From Nocardioides kongjuensis (GTDB taxonomy: Bacteria; Actinomycetota; Actinomycetes; Propionibacteriales; Nocardioidaceae), in the NCBI RefSeq assembly GCF_013409625.1, contig NZ_JACCBF010000001.1, forward strand, positions 4,529,001 to 4,593,000: a stretch of 64,000 nt of DNA. The letters run 5' to 3'. Made by a program: the position numbers and the translations under genes. Numbering within the stretch: the first letter of the stretch is position 1; each line of letters begins with the position of its first letter. This document shows positions 16,795 to 24,924 of this stretch, in pieces. Under the pieces are notes generated by a model. That model worked only from the letters and a program-made list of their open reading frames with translations, made no database searches and was not told the DNA's origin.

Positions 16795-17778
16795 ATGGGA
16801 GTCCCTGCCCTCGCCCGGCTGACGGTGGACCACGGGCGATCCGTGCTCGCGGGCACGGGGGACGCCGACCAGGTGATCGAGGCCTGCACCGGTGCGCTGC
16901 GCCCGCACACGCTCACCGTCCACGAAGCCGGCAGCCCGCTGGCGACCCGGCTCACCCACGTCCCGCTGCAGGACGTCTCGGTCAACCTGCTGCGCTACGG
17001 CGCCCAGGTCACGGTGAGCTCGGGTGACGGGGTGCTCGACGACTACCTCCTCACGCTGCCGGTCGCCGGCGCCGGCCGGTTCCGGTACGGCGACGCGGTG
17101 GCCGTGGCGACCCCGGAGCGTGGTGTCATCATCGGTCCGCACCGCGAGTTCGAGTTCGCCTTCGACCAGGACTGGGACCAGGTGGTGGTCCGCCTGGACC
17201 GCACGCGGGTGGAGTCGGTCGCCGCTGCGCTCACCGGGGAGGTCGGTCCGGTCCACTTCGAGCTGGCCCTGGCCGACGGCATCGGCAGCCTGGACGGGCT
17301 GCTGGAGTCAGCGGTCAGCCTGGTCGACTCCACGGCGGTCGAGCACCGGCCCCAGCTGCTGTGGCAGTTCGAGCAGCTCCTCATCGAGACCCTGCTGCTC
17401 GCCCAGCCCAACAACCGCACCACCGCGCCCCGGCCCGAGGCGGGCAGGCCGGTCTCGCCGCGCGTGCGGCAGGCGATGGACTTCATGGTCGACCGGATCG
17501 GCGAGCCGGTCACCGTCACCGCCGTGGCCGAGGCCTGCGGGACGAGCGTGCGCAGCCTGCAGTCCGCGTTCCGCACCGAGCTGGCCACCACGCCGGTGCA
17601 GTGGCTGCGTGCCCAGCGGCTCGAGCGCGCCCACGCCCTGCTGGCCAGCGGTGCGCCCGGTCTCTCGGTGACCGACGTGGCCTACCGGTGCGGGTTCTTC
17701 CACCTCGGGGAGTTCGGCGCCGCGTTTCGGGCCCGGTACGGACTCACGCCCTCGGCGCTGCTCTCGTCCCGGCGCTGA
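16795..17778 (+). CDS. AraC family regulator with cupin-like ligand domain
   Basis: A 327-residue activator. Residues 1-200 resemble the AraC-binding-like domain found in XylS/FeaR-type proteins, and residues 215-320 hold the two HTH units (VTVTAVAEACGTSVRSLQSA and LSVTDVAYRCGFFHLGEFGA). The ATG at 16795 follows TGGAGG by about three bases. It precedes the nitrilase-HpaB operon on the same strand and probably controls it. Its stop codon lies inside an 11-bp tandem repeat. Confidence 0.87.
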   Translation: MGVPALARLTVDHGRSVLAGTGDADQVIEACTGALRPHTLTVHEAGSPLATRLTHVPLQDVSVNLLRYGAQVTVSSGDGVLDDYLLTLPVAGAGRFRYGDAVAVATPERGVIIGPHREFEFAFDQDWDQVVVRLDRTRVESVAAALTGEVGPVHFELALADGIGSLDGLLESAVSLVDSTAVEHRPQLLWQFEQLLIETLLLAQPNNRTTAPRPEAGRPVSPRVRQAMDFMVDRIGEPVTVTAVAEACGTSVRSLQSAFRTELATTPVQWLRAQRLERAHALLASGAPGLSVTDVAYRCGFFHLGEFGAAFRARYGLTPSALLSSRR

Positions 17779-17812
17779 CCCGGCGCTGACCCGGCGCTGA
17801 CCCGGTCCTGAC
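17769..17812 (+). repeat. four tandem copies of an 11-bp unit across the AraC stop codon
   Basis: Three exact units CCGGCGCTGAC and a fourth with two changes (CCGGTCCTGAC) run head to tail. Every unit contains TGA, and the 11-base period places these stops in all three frames. The first TGA ends the AraC gene. It may be a slippage product or a fail-safe stop region. Confidence 0.8.
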
Positions 17813-17852
17813 GCGCGCGGTCGCGCGAATCCGAGTGCGCCCCGTCGCACTT

Positions 17853-17869
17853 CCGATATCGGGTGTGGT
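17853..17869 (+). promoter_or_regulatory. candidate AraC-regulator site, copy 2
   Basis: CCGATATCGGGTGTGGT, 24 bases before the nitrilase start, matches 14 of 17 positions of the copy at 16545-16561. Its position at the head of the operon fits an activator site. Confidence 0.35.
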
Positions 17870-17892
17870 CGCGGTCACATGAGGGTGGGGGC

Positions 17893-18705
17893 ATGCAGAT
17901 CGCCCTCCTCCAGCTCGCCAGTCCGGACCACGAGTCCGTCCGGGACCGGCTCGCCCGCGTCGACCGCACCGTGCTCGCCGAGCGTGCCCTTCGTGACGTC
18001 GACCTGCTGGTCCTGCCGGAGATGTGGACCGCCGGCTACTTCTCCTTCGAGCAGTACGCCGAGCGTGCCGAGCCGTTCGAGGGCGCCACTCTCGCGGCCG
18101 CCCGCACCTGGGCCACCGCGGTGCAGGCCTTCGTCCACGTCGGCAGCTTCGTCGAGGTCGACGCCGCGGGCCGGCTGCACAACACGTCGGTGGTTCTCGC
18201 ACCCGACGGTGCGCTCGTCGCCGAGTACCGCAAGGTCCACCTGTTCGGCTACGGCTCCCGGGAGTCCCAGCTCCTCACGCCCGGCGACAGCATCGGCGTC
18301 GGCCCGGTCGCGGGGGTGCCCACCGGTGTCACGACCTGCTACGACCTGCGCTTCCCCGAGCTCTACCGAAGCCTGGTCGACGAGGGCGTCGAGCAGGTCG
18401 TCGTCTGCGCCGCCTGGCCCGCGGCCCGCCTCGAGCACTGGCGCCTGTTCACCTCGGCGCGCGCCGTCGAGCAGCAGGTCAACCTGATCGCCTGCAACGC
18501 CGTCGGTGAGCAGCAGGGTGTGCTCCTCGGCGGCCACAGCCGGGTCGTCGCCCCCACCGGCGAGGTGATCGTCGAGGCGGGTGCCGACGAGGGCTTCACG
18601 TACGCCGACCTCGACCCCACCCTTCCGCGAGCCTTCCGCGCCGAGTTCCCCGCCCTGGCCGACCGCCGTTGGTCTGCCACCACCACCACCAAGGAGTACG
18701 CATGA
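17893..18705 (+). CDS. carbon-nitrogen hydrolase (nitrilase superfamily)
   Basis: A 270-residue amidase-fold enzyme with the Glu-Lys-Cys triad: LPEMWTAGY, EYRKVHLFGY and TTCYDLRFPEL (Cys near residue 145). The ATG at 17893 is preferred to an upstream one because GAGGGTGGGG precedes it and the fold begins MQIALLQLA. It is the first gene of a coupled operon (ATGA overlap with the DUF2848 gene). The sequence is amidase-like rather than true nitrilase. In this operon it probably opens an amide or lactam made after oxygenation, or releases ammonia; the substrate is unknown. Confidence 0.87.
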   Translation: MQIALLQLASPDHESVRDRLARVDRTVLAERALRDVDLLVLPEMWTAGYFSFEQYAERAEPFEGATLAAARTWATAVQAFVHVGSFVEVDAAGRLHNTSVVLAPDGALVAEYRKVHLFGYGSRESQLLTPGDSIGVGPVAGVPTGVTTCYDLRFPELYRSLVDEGVEQVVVCAAWPAARLEHWRLFTSARAVEQQVNLIACNAVGEQQGVLLGGHSRVVAPTGEVIVEAGADEGFTYADLDPTLPRAFRAEFPALADRRWSATTTTKEYA

Positions 18706-19394
18706 GCACCACCGCGACGCGCCTGCGCCTGAGCACCGCCGACGGTGCCGAGGTCGAGGTCGCGCCGACCCACCTCGTCGTCGCCGGCTACACCGGCCGC
18801 GACCAGGAGGCGGTCCGCCACCACATCGACGAGCTCGCCGCGATCGGCGTACCGGAACCGGAGACGATCCCCGCGTTCTACCCGCTCGACGTGGACCGAC
18901 TGACCACCGGTGACGAGGTCGAGGTCGGCGGCTCCGCCACCTCCGGCGAGGTCGAGCCGGTCCTGATCCGGGCCAACGGCACCTACTACCTGACCGTGGG
19001 CTCGGACCACACCGACCGCGAGATGGAGACCGTCGGCATCCAGCTCTCCAAGGCTGCCTGCCCCAAGCCGATCGCCACGACGGTCATCGAGCTCGGCGAC
19101 CCGCCGGCCCTGGTCGACTGGGACGCGATCGTCGTCCGCAGCTGGGTCGACGACGAGCTCTACCAGGAGGGCACCCTCGCCTCGATGCTCCCGATCACCC
19201 AGGTCCTCGCCGAGTGGGACCAGATCGGCGGCACCGGCGACGTCGCGCTGGTCCTCTTCGGCGGCACGAAGCCGTTGCTCGACGGCACCTTCCGCTACGG
19301 CCGCGACTGGCGCATGCAGCTCGAGGTCCCCGGCCACGCCCCCATCGAGCTCGCCTACACCGTCTCTGTCACCACTCCCGGGAGGAGCAGCTGA
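18702..19394 (+). CDS. DUF2848 family protein
   Basis: A 230-residue member of the DUF2848 family, recognised by YLTVGSDHTDREME and LYQEGTLASMLPI. The family is thought to be related to fumarylacetoacetase-type hydrolases, where acidic residues after such a strand bind a metal. The start ATG overlaps the nitrilase stop, and its own TGA overlaps the monooxygenase ATG by one base. Position between a hydrolase and a flavin monooxygenase suggests hydrolysis of a ring-cleavage or keto-acid intermediate. This role is inferred, not shown. Confidence 0.8.
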   Translation: MSTTATRLRLSTADGAEVEVAPTHLVVAGYTGRDQEAVRHHIDELAAIGVPEPETIPAFYPLDVDRLTTGDEVEVGGSATSGEVEPVLIRANGTYYLTVGSDHTDREMETVGIQLSKAACPKPIATTVIELGDPPALVDWDAIVVRSWVDDELYQEGTLASMLPITQVLAEWDQIGGTGDVALVLFGGTKPLLDGTFRYGRDWRMQLEVPGHAPIELAYTVSVTTPGRSS

Positions 19395-20866
19395 TGCGCA
19401 CCAGCGCCGACTACCTGAAGTCCCTGTCCGACGGCCGTCAGGTCATCGTCGACGGCTCGCCCGTCGACGACGTGACGACCCATCCGGCCTTCGCGCCCAT
19501 CGCGCGCACCGTGGGTGAGCTGTTCGACCTCGCGGCCGACCCCGCCAACGGCATGCAGGTCACCGACGAGGTGACCGGCAACCCCGTCAACCGCCTCTAC
19601 GTCGCCCCGCGCACCGCCGAAGACCTCACCGCCTGGCGCGCCGCCGCGCAGGTCTGGGCCGACCACACCAACGGCTGGGTGGGGCGCTCGCCCGACCACG
19701 TCGGTGCCTTCGTGGCTGCCTTCGCATCGCACCCGGAGGCCTTCGCCACCGAGCGTGGCCTGGCCGAGAACGTGGTGGCCTTCCAGCGCCGCGTCGTCGA
19801 GAACGACCTCTACGTCTCCTACGCGATCATCCCGCCGCAGGTCTCCCGCGCGACGACCGCGCACGCTTGGGACGGCGACTTCGTCCAGGTCGGCGTCAAG
19901 GAGGAGCGCGAGGACGGGATCGTCGTCAGCGGCGCCCAGATGCTCGCCACCGGCGGCGCCGTCGCCGACGAGATCCTGGTCTCCTGCATCAAGCCGCTGA
20001 CGCCCGAGGACACCGACTTCGCGATCTCCTTCACGGTGCCGGTCGCGACGGACGGACTCAGGCTCTACTGCCGCCGGCCCTACGCCACGGGCGCGACCAG
20101 CGACTTCGACTACCCGCTCACCACGCGGTACGACGAGACGGACGCCCTGCTCGTCTTCGACGACGTGTTCATCCCGTGGAAGGACGTCTTCGTCTACAAG
20201 GACGTGCCCGGGCTGCGCCAGCAGTTCTTCGACACGGGTGCCCACGTCCTGGGCAACTTCCAGGCCCAGATCCGCTTCGCGACCAAGCTCCGCTTCCTCG
20301 CCGGCATCGCCCGCAAGGTCGCCGCGGTCAACGGCGTCGACCGGTTCCCCGGCGTCGTCGAGAAGCTCGGCGAGCTGGCGAGCCTGGTCTCGGTCGTCGA
20401 GTCGGCCCTGCACGCGGCCCAGTTCACCGCCGCCGCCGACGAGCAGGGCCTCCACCGGCCGGGCGCGCAGTCGCTCTACGCCGCGATGGGCCTGCAGGCC
20501 GAGCTCCACCCGCGCGTCATCGGCATCCTGCGCGAGCTGGTGGGCGGGGGAGTGCTCCAGGTGCCCTCGTCGGTCGCCGAGCTCCAGAACCCGGACACCG
20601 CCCAGGACATGGAGCGCTACGTCTCCAGCCCCGGCATCTCGTCGGTGGAGCGGGTCAAGCTGTTCAAGCTGGCCTGGGACGCCATCGGCAGTGAGTTCGC
20701 CGGTCGTCACCAGAGCTACGAGCTCTTCTACTCCGGCGCCCCCTTCGTCGTGAAGGGCTATGCCTTCCGCAACTACGACTACGACCGGCCCGTCGCGGCC
20801 GTCGACGAGTTCCTGGCGTCGTACGGCGTCACGGAGCTCCCCGCCCTCCAGGAGGTCCCCGCATGA
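19394..20866 (+). CDS. HpaB-type FADH2-dependent monooxygenase, oxygenase component
   Basis: A 490-residue homologue of 4-hydroxyphenylacetate 3-monooxygenase (HpaB). The N-terminus MRTSADYLKSLSDGRQV and segments such as GRSPDHVGAF and FDDVFIPWKDVF are typical. It uses FADH2 from a separate reductase, here encoded two genes downstream. Relatives act on phenols and also on N-heterocycles such as pyrrole-2-carboxylate. The start is the ATG at 19394, overlapping the DUF2848 stop (TGATG). The nearby amidase-fold hydrolase favours a nitrogen-containing ring substrate, as an inference. Confidence 0.87.
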   Translation: MRTSADYLKSLSDGRQVIVDGSPVDDVTTHPAFAPIARTVGELFDLAADPANGMQVTDEVTGNPVNRLYVAPRTAEDLTAWRAAAQVWADHTNGWVGRSPDHVGAFVAAFASHPEAFATERGLAENVVAFQRRVVENDLYVSYAIIPPQVSRATTAHAWDGDFVQVGVKEEREDGIVVSGAQMLATGGAVADEILVSCIKPLTPEDTDFAISFTVPVATDGLRLYCRRPYATGATSDFDYPLTTRYDETDALLVFDDVFIPWKDVFVYKDVPGLRQQFFDTGAHVLGNFQAQIRFATKLRFLAGIARKVAAVNGVDRFPGVVEKLGELASLVSVVESALHAAQFTAAADEQGLHRPGAQSLYAAMGLQAELHPRVIGILRELVGGGVLQVPSSVAELQNPDTAQDMERYVSSPGISSVERVKLFKLAWDAIGSEFAGRHQSYELFYSGAPFVVKGYAFRNYDYDRPVAAVDEFLASYGVTELPALQEVPA

Positions 20867-21219
20867 GCAAGCCCGAGATCGAGTTCACCCCCGTCACCGA
20901 CGTCGAGTACACGCTGTGCCCCGGCGACGACCCGCTCATCAAGGAGCGGATCCTCGCGGCCGATCCCGTCGGCGGCGTGGCGACCCGGATCCTGCGCTAC
21001 GAGCCCGGCGCCGACTTCACCCCGATGGGCGTGCAGAAGCACGACTTCTGGGAGGAGGTCTACATCATCGAGGGCTCCTTCCACGACGTCACGCTGGACA
21101 GGACCTTCGTGGCCGGCGAGTTCGCCTGCCGACCGCCGGGCATGCCGCACGGCCCGTGGCGCACCGACGAGGGCGTGACGACCTTCGAGGTCCGCTACCA
21201 CGCCCGCGCCGAGGACTGA
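20863..21219 (+). CDS. cupin domain protein
   Basis: A 118-residue single-domain cupin. The metal-binding first motif region is DFWEEVYIIEGSFHD and the second is PPGMPHGPW, leaving several potential ligands (His, Glu, His). The ATG overlaps the monooxygenase stop by four bases. Such small cupins in catabolic operons are often isomerases, dioxygenases or anhydrides-processing enzymes; this one cannot be assigned. It is five bases before the flavin reductase gene. Confidence 0.82.
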   Translation: MSKPEIEFTPVTDVEYTLCPGDDPLIKERILAADPVGGVATRILRYEPGADFTPMGVQKHDFWEEVYIIEGSFHDVTLDRTFVAGEFACRPPGMPHGPWRTDEGVTTFEVRYHARAED

Positions 21220-21223
21220 GGAG

Positions 21224-21745
21224 ATGGTGACGATGACCGCGCCGCTCGTGGACCCGATGGCGATGCGCCAGGCCATGGGGCGCTTCGCGACCGGCGTCGC
21301 CGTGATCACCACCGAGCACGACGGCATCCCCCACGGGATGACCGTGAACTCGCTGACCTCGGTGTCCCTCGACCCGCCGCTGCTCCTGGTGTGCTTCAAC
21401 CACGGAGCGCGCACGGCGGAGGCCGCCGTGGCGGCGGGGCGGTTCGTCGTCAACGTCCTCTCCCGGCGTCAGCAGGCGATCGCGCTGCGCTTCGCGGCCC
21501 GGGGCGAGGACCACTTCGCCGGCCTCGAGCTCGAGTACGCCGAGCACCGTGTCCCCGTGGTGCCCAAGGCTCTCGCGCACCTCGAGTGCGACGTGGAGCG
21601 GGTCGTCGAGGCCGGCGACCACACGATCGTGTTCGGCGCCGTCATCGGCCTGGACACCCGCGACGGGGAGCCGCTCGGCTTCTTCGGCGGCAAGTTCAGC
21701 GACGTACAGCAGCACGGGCACGAGCCCGAGCACTGGTTCTTCTAG
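21224..21745 (+). CDS. flavin reductase, HpaC-like partner of the monooxygenase
   Basis: A 173-residue FMN-binding split-barrel flavin reductase. The core RQAMGRFATGVAVITT, GMTVNSLTSVSLDPPLLL and FSDVQQ segments are standard. It should supply reduced FAD to the HpaB-type oxygenase three genes upstream. The ATG at 21224 touches a GGAG site; the in-frame ATG at 21233 has better spacing and is a possible alternative. Operon position with a two-component oxygenase makes the role fairly secure. Confidence 0.88.
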   Translation: MVTMTAPLVDPMAMRQAMGRFATGVAVITTEHDGIPHGMTVNSLTSVSLDPPLLLVCFNHGARTAEAAVAAGRFVVNVLSRRQQAIALRFAARGEDHFAGLELEYAEHRVPVVPKALAHLECDVERVVEAGDHTIVFGAVIGLDTRDGEPLGFFGGKFSDVQQHGHEPEHWFF

Positions 21746-21820
21746 CAGGAATGCCTCGGTGGCTGCGCCAACAGCCACCGAGGCGAGGTCACCGGACACG
21801 CACCCTCAGGAGAGAAACAC

Positions 21821-23158
21821 ATGTCCAACGCAACCCTCGAACAACCTAGCAACGAGCGGCAGCGCCGCGGCCACACCAGCCTCCCCGTCATCGCGGCATC
21901 GAGCCTGGCCGGTACCGCCGTCGAGTGGTACGACTTCTTCCTCTACGGCACCGCCGCCGCCCTGGTCTTCCCGGCCCTCTTCTTCCCCGACTCCGATCCG
22001 CTGATGGGTACCGTGCTGGCGTTCGCCACCTATGCCGTCGGGTTCGTCGCCCGGCCCGTCGGCGCCGTCGTGCTGGGACACTACGGCGACCGACGCGGGC
22101 GCAGGGCCACGCTGGTGGCGAGCCTGCTGCTCATGGGCGTCGCCACGTTCCTCATCGCCCTCCTCCCGACGTACGGCGCCATCGGCATCGCGGCCCCGAT
22201 CCTGTTGGTGCTCCTCCGCCTCGTGCAGGGCTTCGCGCTGGGAGGCGAGTGGGGTGGCGCCGTGCTCCTCGTCTCCGAGCACGGCGACTCCGCCCGCCGC
22301 GCCTTCTTCGCCTCCTGGCCCAACGTGGGCCCGCCGCTCGGCAACCTGATGGCCGCCGGCGTGCTGGCGATCCTCGGCGCAACGCTCTCCGACGACGCCT
22401 TCCAGTCCTGGGGCTGGCGCCTCGCGTTCGCGTTGTCGGCGCTGCTCGTCGTCATCGGCCTGGTCCTGCGCCTCTACGTCACCGAGACCCCGATGTTCGA
22501 GCAGGCCCAGCGCACGGCGGACAGCGCGCCCAGGGGCCTGCCGGCCGGTGTCGTCGTGCGGAAGCACTGGCGCACGGTGCTGCTCGCCGCTGCCACCCGT
22601 TTCGGCGAGAACGCCGGCTTCTACATCTACTCGTTGTTCGTCATCACCTACGTCACGAAGATGCTCGAGCTCGACAAGTCCGTCGCGCTGACCGCCGTGA
22701 TGATCGGCCAAGGTGGGGCCGTGGTGGCGATCCCGCTGATCGCGATCCTCGCCGACCGCATCGGCCGGCGTCCGGTCTACCTGGTCGCGTCGGTCGCCAC
22801 CATCGTGTGGGCCTTCGTCTTCTTCGCCCTGCTCGACTCGAGGAGCCCGGGCCTGACCATCGTCGCCGTGGCCGGAGGACTGCTCATCTTCGCGGCCTTC
22901 AGCGCGGTCATCGGCGCCTTCTTCTCCGAGCTGTTCCCGACCGAGGTCCGCTACTCCGGCGTCTCCCTCGCCTACAACCTCGCCTCGGTCCTCGCCGGCT
23001 CACTCGCCCCGATCGTCGCGATCTGGCTCTACGCGAGGTTCGACAGCGGCTACGCCATCGGCGCCTACCTCGCCGCCATGGGCGCGGTCTCCCTCGTCGC
23101 CTCGCTCATCGCCGAGGAGACCCGCGAGACCGACCTGACCACCGTCGGTCAGGGCTGA
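21821..23158 (+). CDS. MFS transporter, metabolite:H+ symporter (MHS) type
   Basis: A 445-residue 12-TM transporter. The opening GTAVEWYDFFLYGTAAALVF is diagnostic of the MHS group (ShiA/KgtP/ProP-like), followed by DRRGRRATLV in the first cytoplasmic loop and ADRIGRRPVYL in the matching second-half loop. AGGAGAG precedes the ATG. MHS proteins import organic acids and betaines. It is likely the uptake system for the compound degraded by the preceding five genes. Confidence 0.9.
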   Translation: MSNATLEQPSNERQRRGHTSLPVIAASSLAGTAVEWYDFFLYGTAAALVFPALFFPDSDPLMGTVLAFATYAVGFVARPVGAVVLGHYGDRRGRRATLVASLLLMGVATFLIALLPTYGAIGIAAPILLVLLRLVQGFALGGEWGGAVLLVSEHGDSARRAFFASWPNVGPPLGNLMAAGVLAILGATLSDDAFQSWGWRLAFALSALLVVIGLVLRLYVTETPMFEQAQRTADSAPRGLPAGVVVRKHWRTVLLAAATRFGENAGFYIYSLFVITYVTKMLELDKSVALTAVMIGQGGAVVAIPLIAILADRIGRRPVYLVASVATIVWAFVFFALLDSRSPGLTIVAVAGGLLIFAAFSAVIGAFFSELFPTEVRYSGVSLAYNLASVLAGSLAPIVAIWLYARFDSGYAIGAYLAAMGAVSLVASLIAEETRETDLTTVGQG

Positions 23159-23187
23159 CAGACAGACAGGTCCAGACGTCCTCGGCC

Positions 23188-23202
23188 CGGGCGTGACGCC
23201 CG
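23188..23202. terminator. short hairpin between convergent genes
   Basis: CGGGCG-TGA-CGCCCG forms a 6-bp stem with a 3-base loop between the MFS stop and the amidase stop. There is no U tract, so terminator function is uncertain. Confidence 0.3.
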
Positions 23203-23232
23203 ACGCGCCGCGGGCGAGCGCGGGCCCCGGCC

Positions 23233-24924
23233 TCAGCCCAGCGGCGGCGTGCGCGGCGGCACCGTACGACGCTCGCCGGTCGCCTCGAAGGCGGCGGCGA
23301 GCTCGAGCAGCGCGGTGTCGTCGTACGCGCGGCCGGCGATGGTCAGGCCGACCGGCATGCCGGTGTCGGCCATGGTGCCCATCGGCACGGTGACCGTCGG
23401 GATGCCGAGGTGGCGGATGGCGAGGTTGCCGTTGGCGACCCAGACGCCGTTGCGCCAGCCGAGGTCGGCCGACGCCGGGTCGACGTCCATGTCGGCCGGC
23501 GCGACGTCGGCCATCGCCGGGAACACCACCGCGTCGAGGCCCAGGGCGTCCATCCACTCCTCGAGGTCGCGGCGGCGGGTCTCCTCGAGCCCGCGCACGC
23601 CCTCGGCCAGGTGGGGGATGTCGGTGAAGGCGGCGTACGGGTGCTCGCGCACCTGCGCGGGGTACGACGCGATGTCGTCGTCGAAGCCGGTGTAGCGGTC
23701 GGGGAGGGCGCCCTCCGGGGCGGGGAAGATCAGCGCGCCGTCGACGTCGGCGAGGGCGGACAGGTGCGGGTCGCCGTTCGCGGCGAGGAAGTCGTCCCAG
23801 GCCCAGGCCGAGAGGTCGGCGATCTCGTGCCGGAGGAAGTCGGGGGACACCAGGCCGCGGGTGCTGATCGTCGGGGCGCCGGCGCGGTCGCCCTCGTAGT
23901 TGGTCACGACCGGGAAGTCGACGTCGACCACCTCGGCGCCGGCGGCCTCGAGGTCGCGGCGGGCGGCCTCCCAGAGCGCGATCACGGAGGGACGGGTCTC
24001 GATCCGCTCGCCGGTCGGTCCGCCGATCGTCGTACCGGTGCCGGCCTCCGGGTCGGCGTTGACGTACATGCGCGGGACGCCGAGCCGCTTGCCGGCCAAG
24101 GATCCGCGCAGGTCGCGGTAGGAGGGCGGGCGCACGCTGGAGGACGCGGGGACCTGGACCCACGGTTGGGCGCGCCAGAAGTCACCGCGGGTGTCCGCGT
24201 CGTCGGCGACGATGACGTCGAGGAGCTCGAGCAGGTCGGCCATGGTGCGCGTGTGGGGTACGACGACGTCCATGGTCGGGACGAGCGGCCAGTTGCCGCG
24301 CACCGAGATCACGCCCCGCGAGGGCGTGTAGGCGCACAGGGCGTTGCAGGACGCCGGAGCACGGCCGCTCGACCAGGTCTCCTCACCCAGCCCGAACGCC
24401 GCGAACGACGCGGCGGTCGCGGTGCCCGACCCGTTGGACGAGCCCGAGCCGAACGCCGAGGTCAGCCACGCCTCGTTGTAGGGGCTCTCGGCGCGTCCGT
24501 GGACACCGCGCTGCATGCCGCCGTTGGCCATCGGCGGCATGTTGGTCAGGCCCAGGCAGATGGCGCCGGCGGCCCGCAGCCGCTCGATGGTGAACGCGTC
24601 GCGCTGGGCGACGAGGTCGGCGAAAGCGGGCGAGCCGGCCGCTGCGGTCAGGCCGCGGACGAGGTAGCTGTCCTTGGCCGTGTAGGGGATGCCGTCGAGG
24701 GGCCCGAGCGACTCGCCGCGTGCTCGCCGCGCGTCGGACGCGGCCGCCTCGGCGAGGGTGTCGGGGTTGCGCACGACGACGGCGTTCAGGGCGGTCGGCG
24801 TGCCGGGGGCGTCGTAGGCCGCGATCCGGGCCTCGTAGGCGCGCACCAGGTCCACGCTGGTCGTCTCGCCCGACTCGAGGGCGGCGCGCAGCTCGGCGAT
24901 GCTCGCCTCGAAGACCTCGATCAT
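23233..24924 (-). CDS. amidase signature family protein
   Basis: A 563-residue amidase with the Ser-cisSer-Lys triad: Lys in YTAKDSY and the Gly/Ser-rich AFGSGSSNGSGTATAA. It is longer than the typical 470 residues because of insertions around residues 215-330. Its ATG overlaps the stop of the upstream deiminase (ATGA), so the two are probably made together. A simple hypothesis is that it hydrolyses the ureido or amide product of the deiminase step. Amidase-signature enzymes are broad and cannot be assigned by sequence alone. Confidence 0.87.
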   Translation of the reverse strand: MIEVFEASIAELRAALESGETTSVDLVRAYEARIAAYDAPGTPTALNAVVVRNPDTLAEAAASDARRARGESLGPLDGIPYTAKDSYLVRGLTAAAGSPAFADLVAQRDAFTIERLRAAGAICLGLTNMPPMANGGMQRGVHGRAESPYNEAWLTSAFGSGSSNGSGTATAASFAAFGLGEETWSSGRAPASCNALCAYTPSRGVISVRGNWPLVPTMDVVVPHTRTMADLLELLDVIVADDADTRGDFWRAQPWVQVPASSSVRPPSYRDLRGSLAGKRLGVPRMYVNADPEAGTGTTIGGPTGERIETRPSVIALWEAARRDLEAAGAEVVDVDFPVVTNYEGDRAGAPTISTRGLVSPDFLRHEIADLSAWAWDDFLAANGDPHLSALADVDGALIFPAPEGALPDRYTGFDDDIASYPAQVREHPYAAFTDIPHLAEGVRGLEETRRRDLEEWMDALGLDAVVFPAMADVAPADMDVDPASADLGWRNGVWVANGNLAIRHLGIPTVTVPMGTMADTGMPVGLTIAGRAYDDTALLELAAAFEATGERRTVPPRTPPLG

